Shown here: piece after piece, positions 1-13,280 of the stretch
Layout of the letters: each line of letters starts with the position of its first letter
Position numbering within the stretch: the stretch's first letter is position 1
Origin: Rosa chinensis
Taxonomy: Eukaryota; Streptophyta; Magnoliopsida; Rosales; Rosaceae
Length of the DNA stretch: 64,000 bases
Reading direction: 5' to 3'
Assembly: GCF_002994745.2 (NCBI RefSeq)
Contig: NC_037088.1
Span: forward strand, 65,800,397 to 65,864,396
Notes under the pieces: generated by a model
What the model was told of the DNA's origin: nothing
Databases searched by the model: none
Seen by the model: only the letters and a program-made list of their open reading frames with translations
Translations under genes and position numbers: made by a program

Positions 1-1592
1 CCAAATAGTGACAAGAAGTTGGGTGAGCCTGCAATATTGGGAATTGCGATTGGCGGGTGTGTTCTGGGGTTTGTAGTGATATCCTTTTTCATGATCATTT
101 GCTGCTCCAAGAAATCAGATGGTGATGATAATGGAGGGGTTGCAAAAGCACAGAAGAAACAAGCGGTTTTAAAGAAGGGTGTTTCAGGGAACCTAGACAA
201 GGATAACAGGCTTTCCTTCTTTGAGGGTTCCAATTTTGCATTTGATTTAGAGGACTTGCTGAGGGCATCTGCTGAGGTTCTTGGTAAGGGAACCTTTGGG
301 ACAACGTATAAGGCGGCTTTGGAAGATGCAAATACTGTTGCGGTGAAGAGGTTGAAAGAAGTAAGTGTCGGAAAGAAGGAATTTGAGCAGCAGATGCAGA
401 TTGTGGGAAGCATCAGCCATGAGAATGTCGCCCCGCTGAGGGCGTATTACTACTCCAAGGATGAGAAGCTTGTTGTGTATGATTACTTTGAGCAGGGAAG
501 CACCTCAGCAATGTTACATGGTATGAATTGAAGCACAGAAACTGTTGCCTACTTAATTTTGAGCTTTAATGATGTTTACTTATGTTTGATTTTGCAGTTA
601 AAAGAGGACAGGGCAGGACTCCACTCGACTGGGACACCCGACTCAAAATAGCAGTTGGTACAGCGAGAGGCATTGCTCATATCCACACACACAATGGTGG
701 GAAGCTTGTCCATGGAAACATAAAGGCCTCGAACGTTTTCCTTAACCCTCAAGGATATGGTTGTGTGTCTGATGTCGGCTTACCAACACTGATGAGTCCA
801 ATGCCTCCACCAGCAGTGCGCAATGGAGGATATCGAGCCCCGGAAGTGGGAGACACTCGGAAATCTACCCCTGCATCTGATGTTTATAGTTTCGGGGTGC
901 TGTTGCTCGAGCTTCTCACTGGAAAAAGCCCAATACATACAACAGGTGGCGAAGAGGTTGTTCACTTGGTGAGGTGGGTGAACTCGGTGGTCAGAGAGGA
1001 ATGGACAGCAGAAGTGTTTGATGTGGAGCTACTGAGGTACCAAAACATCGAGGAGGAGATGGTCGAGATGTTACAGATAGGAATGTCTTGCGTGGCCAGA
1101 ATGCCCGAGCAGCGACCAAAAATGCTTGATGTCGTGAAGAAGGTGGAGGAAATTCGTCAAGTAAATACTGCGACTCCAGTTAATCAACCATCTCCATCAG
1201 AAATATCTACTCCAGCCATAATACCTTCTGTAGCTGATACAGGGCTCATAGCATCAACCTCTCAAGCACAAGCACAAGCACAAGGACAAGCACAAGCACA
1301 AGAACAAGCACAAGCACAAGCACAAGCACAAGGGCAAGGGCAAGGGAAAGGACCAGGACCAGGACCAGGACCAGGACCAGGACCAGGACAAGGACAAGGA
1401 CAAGGACAAGGACAAGGACAAGGACAAGGACAAGGACAAGGACAAGGGCAAGCACAAGCACAAGAACAAGCACAAGCACAAGCACAAGCACAAGCACAAG
1501 CACAAGCACAAGCACAAGCAGTTATCATAGCATCAACCTCAGCACAAGCAACACAAGCAGCACAAGCACAACCACAAGCACAACCAAAGTGA
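1..1592 (+). CDS. LRR receptor-like pseudokinase (At4g23740/At5g53320-like), 5' truncated by window edge
   Basis: Two exons, 1-520 and 598-1592; the intron is GT-AG and splits a Val codon. The frame is open to base 1, so the LRR ectodomain and start lie outside the window; 504 residues are visible. Order: a transmembrane helix (about bases 28-108, [16 protein letters not shown]), a basic juxtamembrane stretch, then a kinase-like domain. The glycine loop is GKGTFG and the VAVKRL lysine is present, but HRD is replaced by HGN (VHGNIKASN) and DFG by DVG, so it is probably a catalytically weak or inactive plasma-membrane receptor of the LRR-III type. The GYRAPE and [16 protein letters not shown] motifs match the family closely. 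After the usual STP-rich end the protein continues into a tail of about 109 residues made only of Gln, Ala, Gly, Pro and a few others (bases 1263-1589), which I do not know from relatives. It converges on the TH1 gene downstream. Confidence 0.93.
1263..1587 (+). repeat. Coding hexanucleotide minisatellite (CAAGCA / CAAGGA / CCAGGA)
   Basis: About 50 hexamer units inside the last exon of the receptor gene. Blocks are ordered: CAAGCA units (Gln-Ala), CAAGGG units, about six CCAGGA units (Gly-Pro), a long CAAGGA array (Gly-Gln), then CAAGCA again. The six-base period keeps the reading frame, so unit gain or loss only changes tail length. All three antisense frames are also open here for about 270 bases; those are repeat shadows, not genes. 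Confidence 0.97.
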
Positions 1593-2296
1593 AATTCTTT
1601 CTTCATAGTCAGCAATTATGATCCTATGATTTTTTATCTTTTAATTGAAATTCCATCAGAATTGGGCAAAATGGTTTTCTCCTTGTAACTGTATGTGAAA
1701 CTTATATTTTTATCAAAGCTGTTGCTGCTGCAGTCATTGCTTATTATGTTCCTTGTTCAGTGTACGGTGATATTCAAGGTTCTTTTGCTAATCAATAAAA
1801 CAGATCTCCGACTCTGAGAGATAGATTGAAGAAAGGCAGAATATACAGGACTGTAATGCTACATTGCGGTACACTCGAAAAGAAGAAAATTGAAAGAAAA
1901 AAGGAAATGTGCAATACAGGCAATGTCTGCAATTGCAAACAATCTTTGCTCGATTATGAATAATATTGAAAGAAAAAAGGAAATGTGCACTACAGGCAAT
2001 GTCTGCAATTGCAAACAATCTTTGCTCAATTCTGAATAATATTTATCTTTAGTGACATATCAATGATTTCACACATCCAGATCAAACTGGCTAAAAGTCT
2101 GAAACAATTACATGTACCTTTCTTGGTATAAGAATCACACACAAATGAGAACAAACGACAATAGTTCCTTTGAGGTTGGACTTGATGCTGAGCAGAACCT
2201 TGGCATGCAATAGATAAAGAATGATTTCATCTTTACAAGGCTCAGAACTGATACCCAGCAGAGTCTAAGAACCTACAACCTTTGCTGGCCCTGCAA
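1593..2296. other. Convergent 3' region with a 76-bp tandem duplication
   Basis: This stretch holds the 3' UTRs of the receptor gene (+) and TH1 gene (-). A likely plant poly(A) signal AATCAATAAAA lies near 1789-1799 for the plus-strand gene. Bases 1889-1964 and 1965-2040 are a near-identical tandem duplication with a 76-bp period, differing at only a few positions. No ORF of note. Confidence 0.7.
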
Positions 2297-3982
2297 TTAC
2301 TTCCTCAGGATTCTTGTTTTAACACCTCCTGAAATTCAGATAAATTGAAACAATTCAGGATTATGTAATTCAGTATACCAAATCACAGGAGTAGCTGGGA
2401 TACATTAGAAGCTAAAAAGATCCTGAAACAAAAAGGAGCCCCACCTTCAACTTCTTCAAACTGAACCTCCTTCACTAACTCTGCATCTGCATTATACTCA
2501 AAACTGCAAAAAAAAAAAGAAACAGACGGCATCCATTCAGTTATAAGATCCTTAAGAACAATTGCGAAGGTAACTCAAAGGTCAAAAAGTTTTGTAATTT
2601 CAAAATATTTCAGCATAAGAAAAATGCTGATGAAGTCAGCAATATCTTAATAAAAGTATTATGGGGTATTGTCCCAGGAAAAGTAAAGAACTAAAAAGAA
2701 ACTAGGCTCTCCCAAGAAGGATTCTTTCAAACATTACACTAAAGGTATTGTCTCTACCATGAAGATTTTGATTATATTGAAGGTACAGCACTGTCTTATA
2801 TCATGAAGATTATATGGCCAAAGCAGCCACCCAACCAAGCCACCTTTCTCCTTTAATTTTCCCAGAATAAAGATAACTCACATATGAACCAGAGAACTCA
2901 TATCCTAAATATCCCCTTCTCTAAAAGTAAAGCTTATATTCCCATCTCACAGCATCTAAGAAGTGAGTGGGACGAATGGAGTTATATGCTGCACTAAGAA
3001 ATGAATCTCTTGACTCACTCCCATTGTCCCTAATTGTGACAGATATCACGAAGGATTGTCAAGTAGAAAACAAAAAGGTAGACTGTGTGTCTAGAAACTT
3101 GTCCAAGATGCCTCATGCTACCTATAAACTAGAAATGAACACGGCCGACAGTTACTAATGAACCATATCAATCTGCGCTTTCCTCTTCCATGAATGAACC
3201 AAGTAACAGTCGGAAACAAAATGCAGGCTATGCATGTAACAAAAACTCATAATACGAACCATAGAGGTGCATTACCTGTTACCGAAACAAACTTCAAGCT
3301 CGTAATCAGAAGCACTCTTAGTAGCCTCAACCAAGACAGTAACGATCTCCGTCTTGCGAGTACTAGCCATGAGCAAATCATACTCTGTGGGAATAATCAC
3401 TGCGAAAAAATTATCACTCAACTCACTCAAGCACATTTTCTCCACAGCCGCAAGAGCTATCCTCCGCTTCAGCGCATCGGCCTCAGGATCAACAATGTAG
3501 ATAGCAAAGTCAGTGATCATCAAAATCCGCCGCTTCATTTTTCCAGTACTAGTAAATTTCAACACCTTATCAGCAAACAAAACTTCCTTGTCACCTAGAA
3601 AAAGCATTACAACACAATCTAATCAAATTTCATCCACAAATTCTAGCATTTCTAGCAGTATTTCTGAACCTAAACTTCGAAAATCGACGGAATTACGAGA
3701 ATTTGATCGAATACGTTGAGATTAGGTACCTTGTTTCCGCAAGATTTTCATCAAGTACGGATTGGAGCGGACGTCGATGTAGTCGCCGTTGAACTGACGG
3801 TGAAACGAGGCTTTCCGGCGGACCTTGACTCCCATGAATGGCTCCTGATCCTCGGTGACGTTGCTCGCCGACGGCCGCATCCTGGTGCCTTGTGCGTCGT
3901 CGTTTTGGGATTGCTCTTCGTCGGCGAAGGCGTACTTGGATTCGTTCATCTTGACCCGCCTCTGGAGATTGAACCTGTCCAT
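2297..3982 (-). CDS. Myosin TH1-domain protein (class I myosin tail-like, no motor)
   Basis: Four exons on the minus strand: 3982-3730, 3594-3276, 2503-2445 and 2328-2297, all with GT-AG junctions, giving 220 residues. Residues about 1-75 are a variable charged N-terminus (MDRFNLQRRVKMNESKYAF...); from YLMKILRKQGDKEVLFADKV onward the protein matches the myosin tail homology 1 (TH1) domain, including KMKRRILMITDFAIYIVDPE. There is no motor or IQ motif. In class I myosins TH1 binds acidic phospholipids, so a membrane-associated role is a fair inference, but the function of the short plant version is not known to me. It ends KTRILRK. The second exon-2 donor (AG then GTAATG) is chosen because the GTAACA donor 7 bases earlier leads to an immediate stop. 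Arabidopsis has a similar protein annotated as myosin heavy chain-related (At5g53310, from memory). Confidence 0.88.
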
Positions 3983-4412
3983 CTTTGCGGGCCGGACCGG
4001 GTTATATCGGACGGTCAGCGACGCGCGGCGAGTGGCGTGCGGCGGTTAGATTGCTCCGGGCGTGCACTGCGCACCATGTGCAATAAGCTTGGATTCGAGA
4101 GATTCGAGATTAATCGTTTAAGCTACGAAACGGCGCACGTTAGCCACGTTTGGGTCCGTTGGGAGGGAAGGGGCTGTGTACGTGTGGTCGAGTGTAGGGG
4201 ATGTGTGTGATCTGAGTCGTTGGATTACGTGGCGAAGTGGCCGACATGCGAGTCCGCCGTGGGATCTAGATGATGGCCAGAGTTTTTGTTCTATTGTAAT
4301 CACCGCCAATTGTTTTGCTGGTGGATCAGAGGTGTAGTGCGTAGGACAACTGTCATGGGCGCTGATGCAATTTGTACAGTAATTTTTTTTTCTTTTCTTT
4401 TCCCAATTTAAG
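3983..4412. other. TH1 gene upstream region
   Basis: Leader and promoter side of the minus-strand TH1 gene. The first 250 bases are relatively GC-rich. A 164-residue plus-strand ORF at 3716-4210 is an antisense shadow of TH1 exon 1 plus its leader and resembles nothing known. Confidence 0.5.
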
Positions 4413-4420
4413 TGAGTTGA

Positions 4421-4640
4421 GTGAAAAGATAGTTGGATCCACATTAGATCACACCTGAATCGCCTCATCCATCCTCCTGAGGAGAGGTTTGGTTTCAATC
4501 CCCGGTTCAGATAGGAGAAGGAATTATCCACATCTCAGGATCAGGCGTTAATGAGCACATTGAACTATCCATGTGGTTGAAAACCCTCACAACAACGATG
4601 TAATTATCAAGGGTGCGCTCTACCGCTGAGCTAATAGCTT
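4421..4640 (-). pseudogene. Nuclear plastid DNA (NUPT): trnI-GAU 5' exon and intron start from the rrn16-rrn23 spacer
   Basis: Read on the minus strand, about 4638-4604 matches the 5' half of plastid tRNA-Ile(GAU) (CTATTAGCTCAGCGGTAGAG ... TTGATAA), and the rest follows the plastid group II intron: the CACATGGATAGTTCAATGTG segment, then CCTGATCCTGAGATGTGGAT, then CAGGAGGATGGATGAGGCGA. It differs from a functional copy by many transition-type changes and at least two short deletions, so it is an old, decayed insertion. Similarity fades near 4421 and stops at about 4640. No 3' tRNA half is present, so no tRNA can be made. Identification is from recalled plastid sequence. Confidence 0.88.
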
Positions 4641-5357
4641 GCCCTGCGCTACCTTTCACTACAAATAAAAGACTCATGTCATTAAATCAAATAGTTATAA
4701 GCACTGTCCTCAAACTTTCAAGATAAAATATTTTAATCTAACAATTGAGATAAGTGTGATAAAAAAAATTACATAAACAATGTGCCGCCACAGTTATAAA
4801 AATAATAAATATAAAGTCCGGTCGTTATCCTGATCTAATTTCAACTTTTAGTATTACCAAAATTTCTCTAGTCATACGGTGACAAGGTGGACGAGACTCC
4901 TCACCAAAATAAAACACCCTTAAGGTAACAAATCATATAGTTAAAAAATAATTTGTAAAAAGAAAAAAAGAAAAAGGTCGATGGATTCGATGTTTGACGG
5001 TGAACGGACTCTTATGGACCCATTCAGCCACCACCGTGTGGTTGACCGCCAATTGTATTTACATCTTCTTCCCAATGGCGGCAACGACCAAGGACCTTTC
5101 CAAGTTGTTTCAAACAACGCGCTTTTTACCGGGAGGAGACCCCCAGAGAAACGACGCCGTTTCTCTCCCCCCCCCCCTTCCCCAAAGAATCACACAAAGA
5201 ACCTTTATTCTTTGGCCACTTTCGGCGCCAAAAAACAAATAAAAAGAAAACCCGAAAAAAAAAAAAAAACGCCAGGTGAGGGCCCCACGCGAGAAGAGGG
5301 AATAGAATTTAACCCCAATGAGAAAAAAGCAAAACCAGGTCGATTCCAGAAAAGCAT
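4641..5357. other. Intergenic region upstream of the UBC gene
   Basis: AT-rich from 4641 to about 4980, then mixed sequence with short C and A homopolymers (5167-5179, 5252-5269). Two overlapping ORFs at 4981-5427 look non-coding: they run into homopolymers and the UBC leader. No tRNA or transposon ends seen. Confidence 0.5.
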
Positions 5358-5367
5358 TATATATAAA
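5358..5367 (+). promoter_or_regulatory. TATA box of the UBC gene
   Basis: TATATATAAA lies about 35-60 bases before a CT/TTC-rich leader (TTC repeats 5399-5422, then TCTCTTTCTC) typical of plant housekeeping transcripts. The leader contains its own intron, CAG|GTACGTG at 5470/5471 to TTTCGCAG at 5586, ending exactly before the start codon. Confidence 0.7.
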
Positions 5368-5586
5368 AGTCGCTTCTTCCTTTCTCCTCCATCAATCATC
5401 TTCTTCTTCTTCTTCTTCTTCACGTAGAACGATCTCTCTTTCTCTTTCTCTTTCTCGATCTCTGCATCAGGTACGTGTAGTCTGTTCGGTGAGAAGTTTG
5501 AGTTAGTTAGCTGTAGGCGTTTTTGGTTTTGGAATTTTGAATTTTGATGATGATTTTTTTGGATCTGGTGAGTCAGGGTTTCGCAG

Positions 5587-7842
<2,256 letters not shown>

Positions 7843-10800
7843 AATGAGCTGCGGTATGTGGCATACGAGGGTGTCCTTATATTTTCACTGTTTCAGCTGT
7901 GTATGAATGAACGATGTCTCTTGAATCCTAAAAATGGACTACAGGAGAGTTCCATAACATGTCCTCGATTCGAAAAAGAAATGTCAACAGATGTTGCGTT
8001 TCTTATTGTTTGTATGAATTAAATAGTGATCTTTAGAACAATCAATTGTGCCCCCAGTTTGATCATTGTCTTTCTTTTTGCTTATCACACCCCCTATCCT
8101 ATTCATCTGGTCTTGTAATCTTGTTTCCTTCTTTCTCGTATCATATTTGACACTATTTCAACTGCCCTCCTGCAAAATTTCGAAGAATTGAAGTTTAGTA
8201 TGAGCTGAAACAGTTTAGACAATTGCCATGGCTTCCTAAACTGGCAAGTATTTAGCTCAGAGAGTATTACAATCCACTTTGAGTACAACCTTCACAATTC
8301 TTCTTCATAATTCTGATTTCTTACCATTTTCTACTTTCTGAAAATCTCCGGTTTGGGCCAGACTGGACCCGTCTTACTATATGAGGCAGAACTGGGCTCA
8401 ATTTCTTGTATTTAAATTACCTTGGCCTGTAATCGGACTCTGAAGTTCGGCATCGGCCATGTTACAGGTTTTTATGTGGGCCGGGCTCTTCTCACGTCTC
8501 GAGCGATCGGCTAATGTAGTTTGACCTTATGAATGAACTTCTTTTATTATGTTAGAGGAGATCGAATATCTGATTTCTGTAACCAAGTGAGATGGGAGTT
8601 CCATCATACACTGGTACACATAACGAAACTGAAACTGAAATTGAAAAAATAGTAGAAAGAACCGACTTCCCCCACCAGTATTAAACTAGCTATGTATATT
8701 GTAAATGTCAGATTTATCGGCACAGCATTAATCACATCTAGCATTTGTCCAATGAACTTCTCAAAGGTCACAGTCGCAGAAGTTTACAAGATGGTAGGAT
8801 CATATCATGGTAACAAAAAAATCTTGTATTTTTTTTCCCGATCTGCGAAGTGTAAATCTTAGAGTTAATTAAAAACAAAATCTACTGACTTTGCATTAAA
8901 TCTTGGATTTTTTTTAATTAGATAAAAGAGTGCATGTCCCTGTTAGTTTCAAACTATAATCCCATGTCAACTGACTTTGTATATATGACCATCAGAGTCT
9001 CAAAAATTACACTGAAGTATTAATAAACTATTAATACCAGAATTTAATATTGTACCTCTGGTTTTGGTTTCATGGTTCTTAGTCATACCTCGAGCTTTCT
9101 TCATGTCGTGGGATCTTAAGTTAGAAACTAAAAAAGAATCGTTGCTAATATCTTGCCCGAATCAAGGAAGAAGAGTCCAGAAAGTCACAAATGAAATGAA
9201 GAACAATACCTGGGAATGCCAAAATCCATTTAATATGTACTTCCAAGTTCAAGTTCCCCATAAAAAAAATAGGTATGCCCATTGAACTTTTTTTGATCAA
9301 ATCAAATCAGTAACCATTCATGCCCATTGAACTTTAGGTACTGCCCAAAAACCAAACTCAAGAACCAAAAGGGACATGGTGACCCATGTCCTCCTATATG
9401 TTAAATACATTAGTATAGTAATAAATTTACACGCGTCGAATCTTCATCTGTGCACAAATCTGAGTTGCTTATCTTCTGAGATTAATTAAACACAGGCTAA
9501 CTGGTCGTGGGCACGAGTGGGGTGGGAAGTGAGTGAAGCATGGTCCCTGAAATCTGGTTCATTAATCAGATTTAAAGCCAGAAACATTATTAGCTAATCT
9601 CAGTTTATTCATGTACTTGCTTTGGTCTTTGTCTCTGTACTGCCAGAAGACTCGAAGACAAGCCCTAGCTCGGAAACAAAGTATGAGTTAGAGATCCACT
9701 CTAGACTTCTTGGTGGAGTTATAGGTGTCAAAACCAGTAGTACTGTTTGCCGCATCAAAAACCAGTACTTTCTAAGCAGAACATGTCGATCAATAATCCA
9801 TATTAGTTTAATTATATATGGTCCTCTCTTTTTGTATCTTTATTAATTTGGGGTGGTGTGGAGGTTTCTTTACCTCTCTTGTCTCTTTTTTAGCCGAAAA
9901 AAAAAATTGTATATGGTACTCTTTATAATTGGTTAATCATGCATGGTTCAGGTCATTACTCATTCACTAACAAGTAACTATTGTCTAATTGTAGTCTAAT
10001 ATATATTAACGCAGAAGAGTAGAGGACTAATTAAGGGCCTCTCATGCAGACCACCGAGTTTCCGCATAGCTTGATTAATTAATAGAATGGGTTAATTAAT
10101 CAATCCCTGAAATATATGCTTGTTTATGAATATATGAGGATGCTTCTAAGAGGATAGTATTCTTTGCAACTTTTTTACATGTTATTTTATGGCCATTTGC
10201 AATGATAAATAGTCGGAATAATTGTTTGTACTTTGGAAAGATCATCTTTCTTTGATCATATAAGCTATGAAGACATGCTTTCAAATAAAAGTGAAATCAA
10301 GTTCATAAAATATAAAATGAAAAACATGGGCATATGAATCAATCGTGAAGAAAAATACGTACATTACAATTATTGAGTCGCAACTCTAATGAAATGTGCA
10401 TTTTCTTAATTTACCATGTCAGTTCCCTTTTCCCCAATCAATGTTAAAATCTATGGAAAATGGTGCAGTCTATTACAGGTGTATGAATTATATAACTTAG
10501 CCAGCCTTGGTTACGTTGTGTATGTGTTAGGGGCAAAATGCTTTTTTAGCTACAGCTAACAAATCCCTCAAACATTTGCCCCATTTTTAGGTCTTTTGGG
10601 AATGAATATCAAATTCCATATACTCTATTTTTCACTAAACCCATAAACTAGCTAATTCTAAATAAAGTCTTGCAAGGATGAACTCATGAAACAAGCCCCT
10701 CCACCAAATCCCCCTACGTACAAAAACAACACAAATATTGCCTTGCCTTCCATTCTACAAAGTTCAGGTTCCTCATTTCCCTCAAAACTGTCAGAACTTA

Positions 10801-10952
10801 GCCAGCATTATATAGATTCCAATCCCAATTAGCAAAAAGGTGCAATCGTACAATGTTGATTTATTTTCATCTTTTTATTTTGGTCCAAGTATAAATTTAG
10901 TTGGTCACCCACACACAAATACAAAATCTCTTTAATAAGGTTTTGTAATTGT
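7843..10952. other. Gene-free AT-rich intergenic DNA
   Basis: The first 200 bases are the UBC 3' UTR. The rest is AT-rich with no ORF resembling a protein, no tRNA and no clear transposon ends. Two copies of TGCCCATTGAACTTT occur about 55 bases apart near 9273-9334, perhaps remnants of a small repeat. ORFs such as 9064-9285 and 9622-9846 have no recognisable features. Confidence 0.6.
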
Positions 10953-11170
10953 ATGGGCCATATTTTAGTGGCTAATCCGACTGATGTCCACATCAGCCCA
11001 CATGGGAGTCTCACACGTGACCTCCCTCCCACGGTCACCGTCAAGGCCGCGAACGCCGCCGGTCACCGGACTGAAGCGGGGTCAGTGTGGTGGGCCTACT
11101 GCAAAGCCATCAGCCCTTCACCAACTGTCGCGCGTCGAGTCTCGAGACAAATCTCCATTTATATACACGC
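10953..11170 (+). promoter_or_regulatory. Orphan promoter-like GC island
   Basis: A sharply GC-rich block in AT-rich DNA. It contains a G-box (CACGTG, 11014-11019), repeated GGTCACCG motifs near 11033 and 11061, and then a TATA-like TTTATATACA at 11158-11167. No convincing ORF or miRNA hairpin follows. It could drive a non-coding transcript or be a leftover of a lost gene; this is inference from composition and motifs only. Confidence 0.35.
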
Positions 11171-12109
11171 TTGCTGGAGCTAAATGCCTAAATGGCAATG
11201 GTATGTATATATCTGTAGGGCTTCCCAAAACCTTTTCAACCCTGCAGGAGATAATATAATAGATTCTACACAATGCATAAAGAACTAGACAACGGAATGG
11301 TTTACACAATCAAAGAAGATATTTTAGGGTTTTGTTAGTGTGCCCTTTGAGGAGTGGTTCGTGTATGATCTGAAGAGGGGCCAGTAATCGATCTGTAAAC
11401 GTTAGTTTCAGCAACTAGCTAGGACAAATAAGAGTCCAGGTGTTCTTCTCACGAGAAAAAAGAAAACCAGGTGTTCTTCTCCGAACATTTGAGTATTTGA
11501 CCCGCACACCATGCCCGCACGTTTCTAGAGTCAGCAATTTAAGGCATTTTCAAGTTTTTTTTTCTTCTTTTTCTGTTGGTGTGCAAAAGATCGATCCAGA
11601 AATGCATCATGCATGTGACTGCTCTTCACCAAAGCAGGTTTGTATATATTAGACTACATGCTAGGAAACTTAATGCCTCTGCATCAGAACAAGTATCCAA
11701 AGAGAGACTCGAACAAAATAGATTTGATATCTATATGCAAAGCTATATGAATACGCAGAACATGTTTGACATTACACTGAAAAGATATAGTAATCGGATA
11801 GTATTTAGCTATTTTGGTTTTTTTTTATAATTATATTCTCCCGAGACACCCCTTTTACGTGTGATCACATATCGAGCCATCCATGAAAACACTTCCGACA
11901 TTGAATATATGTCACGGTGTTATACACGTACATGTCATATATAGATATATACCCGCATCATGCTAAAATCTCTAGGAAAAAAAAAATTAGGGTTATAGTT
12001 AGGTAGTTTACCGGATATATATAACAAAGAAAGTGAAAGGAAAGACCCATATACTCTAGAATTTTGTTCCATTATTGTGAAAATCAAGACATATATACTA
12101 CTTAACGCC
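11171..12109. other. Intergenic, nothing recognised
   Basis: AT-rich sequence following the promoter-like island. A 15-base motif CCAGGTGTTCTTCTC occurs twice about 35 bases apart (near 11436 and 11468). No gene supported. Confidence 0.5.
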
Positions 12110-13280
12110 AATAAAGTGGTGACACGAAACTACTTCTTTCTGTCCATAAAAACAGGGGAGTCTTAGGGTTCGTAAAAAATAGGATTTGGTCATTTGCTTG
12201 TCCGGCGGTGCCCCTACTCCGACGGTGGCCCCTGGTGTCGTCGGCGGGAGGTGTGTGCTGCCGAACAAGCGTGGTTGGGTGGTGGTCAGCGGAGGGGCTG
12301 CGGCAAGAAATTCTCTTTCATCTTATGACGGTGGCGACAGTGGCTTCATGGTTCAAGTTTTGGTGGTCAGCCGCAAGTGAGGCGCTGGGTGGCAGCGATG
12401 GGTTCTGATCACACAGTTGCTTGGTTTGCATGTGGAGGGCTGCTTCCCGGTTGTCGAGGAAGCATGGTTTGGTCGGTTCGATTGAAGTGCACGGTCAAAG
12501 TAGGTTTGGTGGGCACCAAAACCTAGGTTGATCTTTGCAGACTACATTAGTTTTGGAGGGGATTGATAAAGTGGCTAGTGAGTATATGGATTTGGGGGAA
12601 ACTTTGGGTGTTCTGGAATTGATGTTTCTTCGGGTATATTGCTCTGATTGTTGGTGGCTTGATTGATTTCAAGATCTTTCCACGGGGTTGGTGGTGGAGG
12701 TTTGTTCTTTGGCCAAGGTGTGTTATTATTGGAGTCGAGCTTACCGGAGCTGTGCACCTTGACTCTATTGCGGCGCTGGAGCTGACATCGTGGATGAGGA
12801 AAGTTAATAGCTGCAGTCTATTTTGTTGTTTGGTTAGGTTTTATTTTCTGGTTTTTGGTTAGGTCTAATAGTCCTTCCTCAATTGAGCGAGGGTTTAGTG
12901 TCTTGTGTTCGTGGTTGTGCCATTGTCATGGTGTCAATTCTAGGGACTATTTGTTTTAATTTCGATGTTTTCTTGTTGTCAATGTGATTGGGAGACGCCC
13001 CTACACGTATACTGGCGGTTTTGGTATATGGTGTCAGAAGGGGATTGTTTCTTCTTAAGGTTGGCTATAAGGATGTGCGGGACCCCTGGAAAAGGTTGAT
13101 GGTTAAAGTTGGGCCCCTATCGGCTCATGGATTCTCTAACTGCTGGTTGACTGGTTCTACATTTGGGGTATGAGTAGTTCATCTTCTCTAGTGGAGTAAT
13201 TGGGATTTTACAGAGTCATCCCCGTCATTGTATTTTCTTGGATTAATGAATTTCTTCTATTCTAAAATACACACACACAC
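12110..13280 (+). mobile_element. Probable non-autonomous retroelement, GC-rich body
   Basis: A 1.1-kb relatively GC-rich block with no real ORF. It ends with GATTAATGAATTTCTTCTATTC followed by an A/CA-rich tail (13266-13280), like the 3' ends of the two better-defined elements at 17-19 kb and 40-41 kb. Candidate target duplications are weak: ACTTAACGCC near 12100 and ACTTAACACC after the tail. No reverse transcriptase is encoded. The 5' boundary is uncertain by about 60 bases. Confidence 0.45.

Noticed and set aside
1246..1517. Antisense ORFs coding Leu-Val, Cys-Leu and Ala-Cys repeats
   Set aside because: They are the other frames of the hexanucleotide array; no stop codon can arise in it, so openness is not evidence of coding.
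3716..4210. 164-residue plus-strand ORF
   Set aside because: It lies opposite TH1 exon 1 and its leader; the TH1 reading is supported by domain similarity and splicing.
4118..4531. 137-residue minus-strand ORF
   Set aside because: Its N-terminal part is a translation of the decayed plastid insertion.
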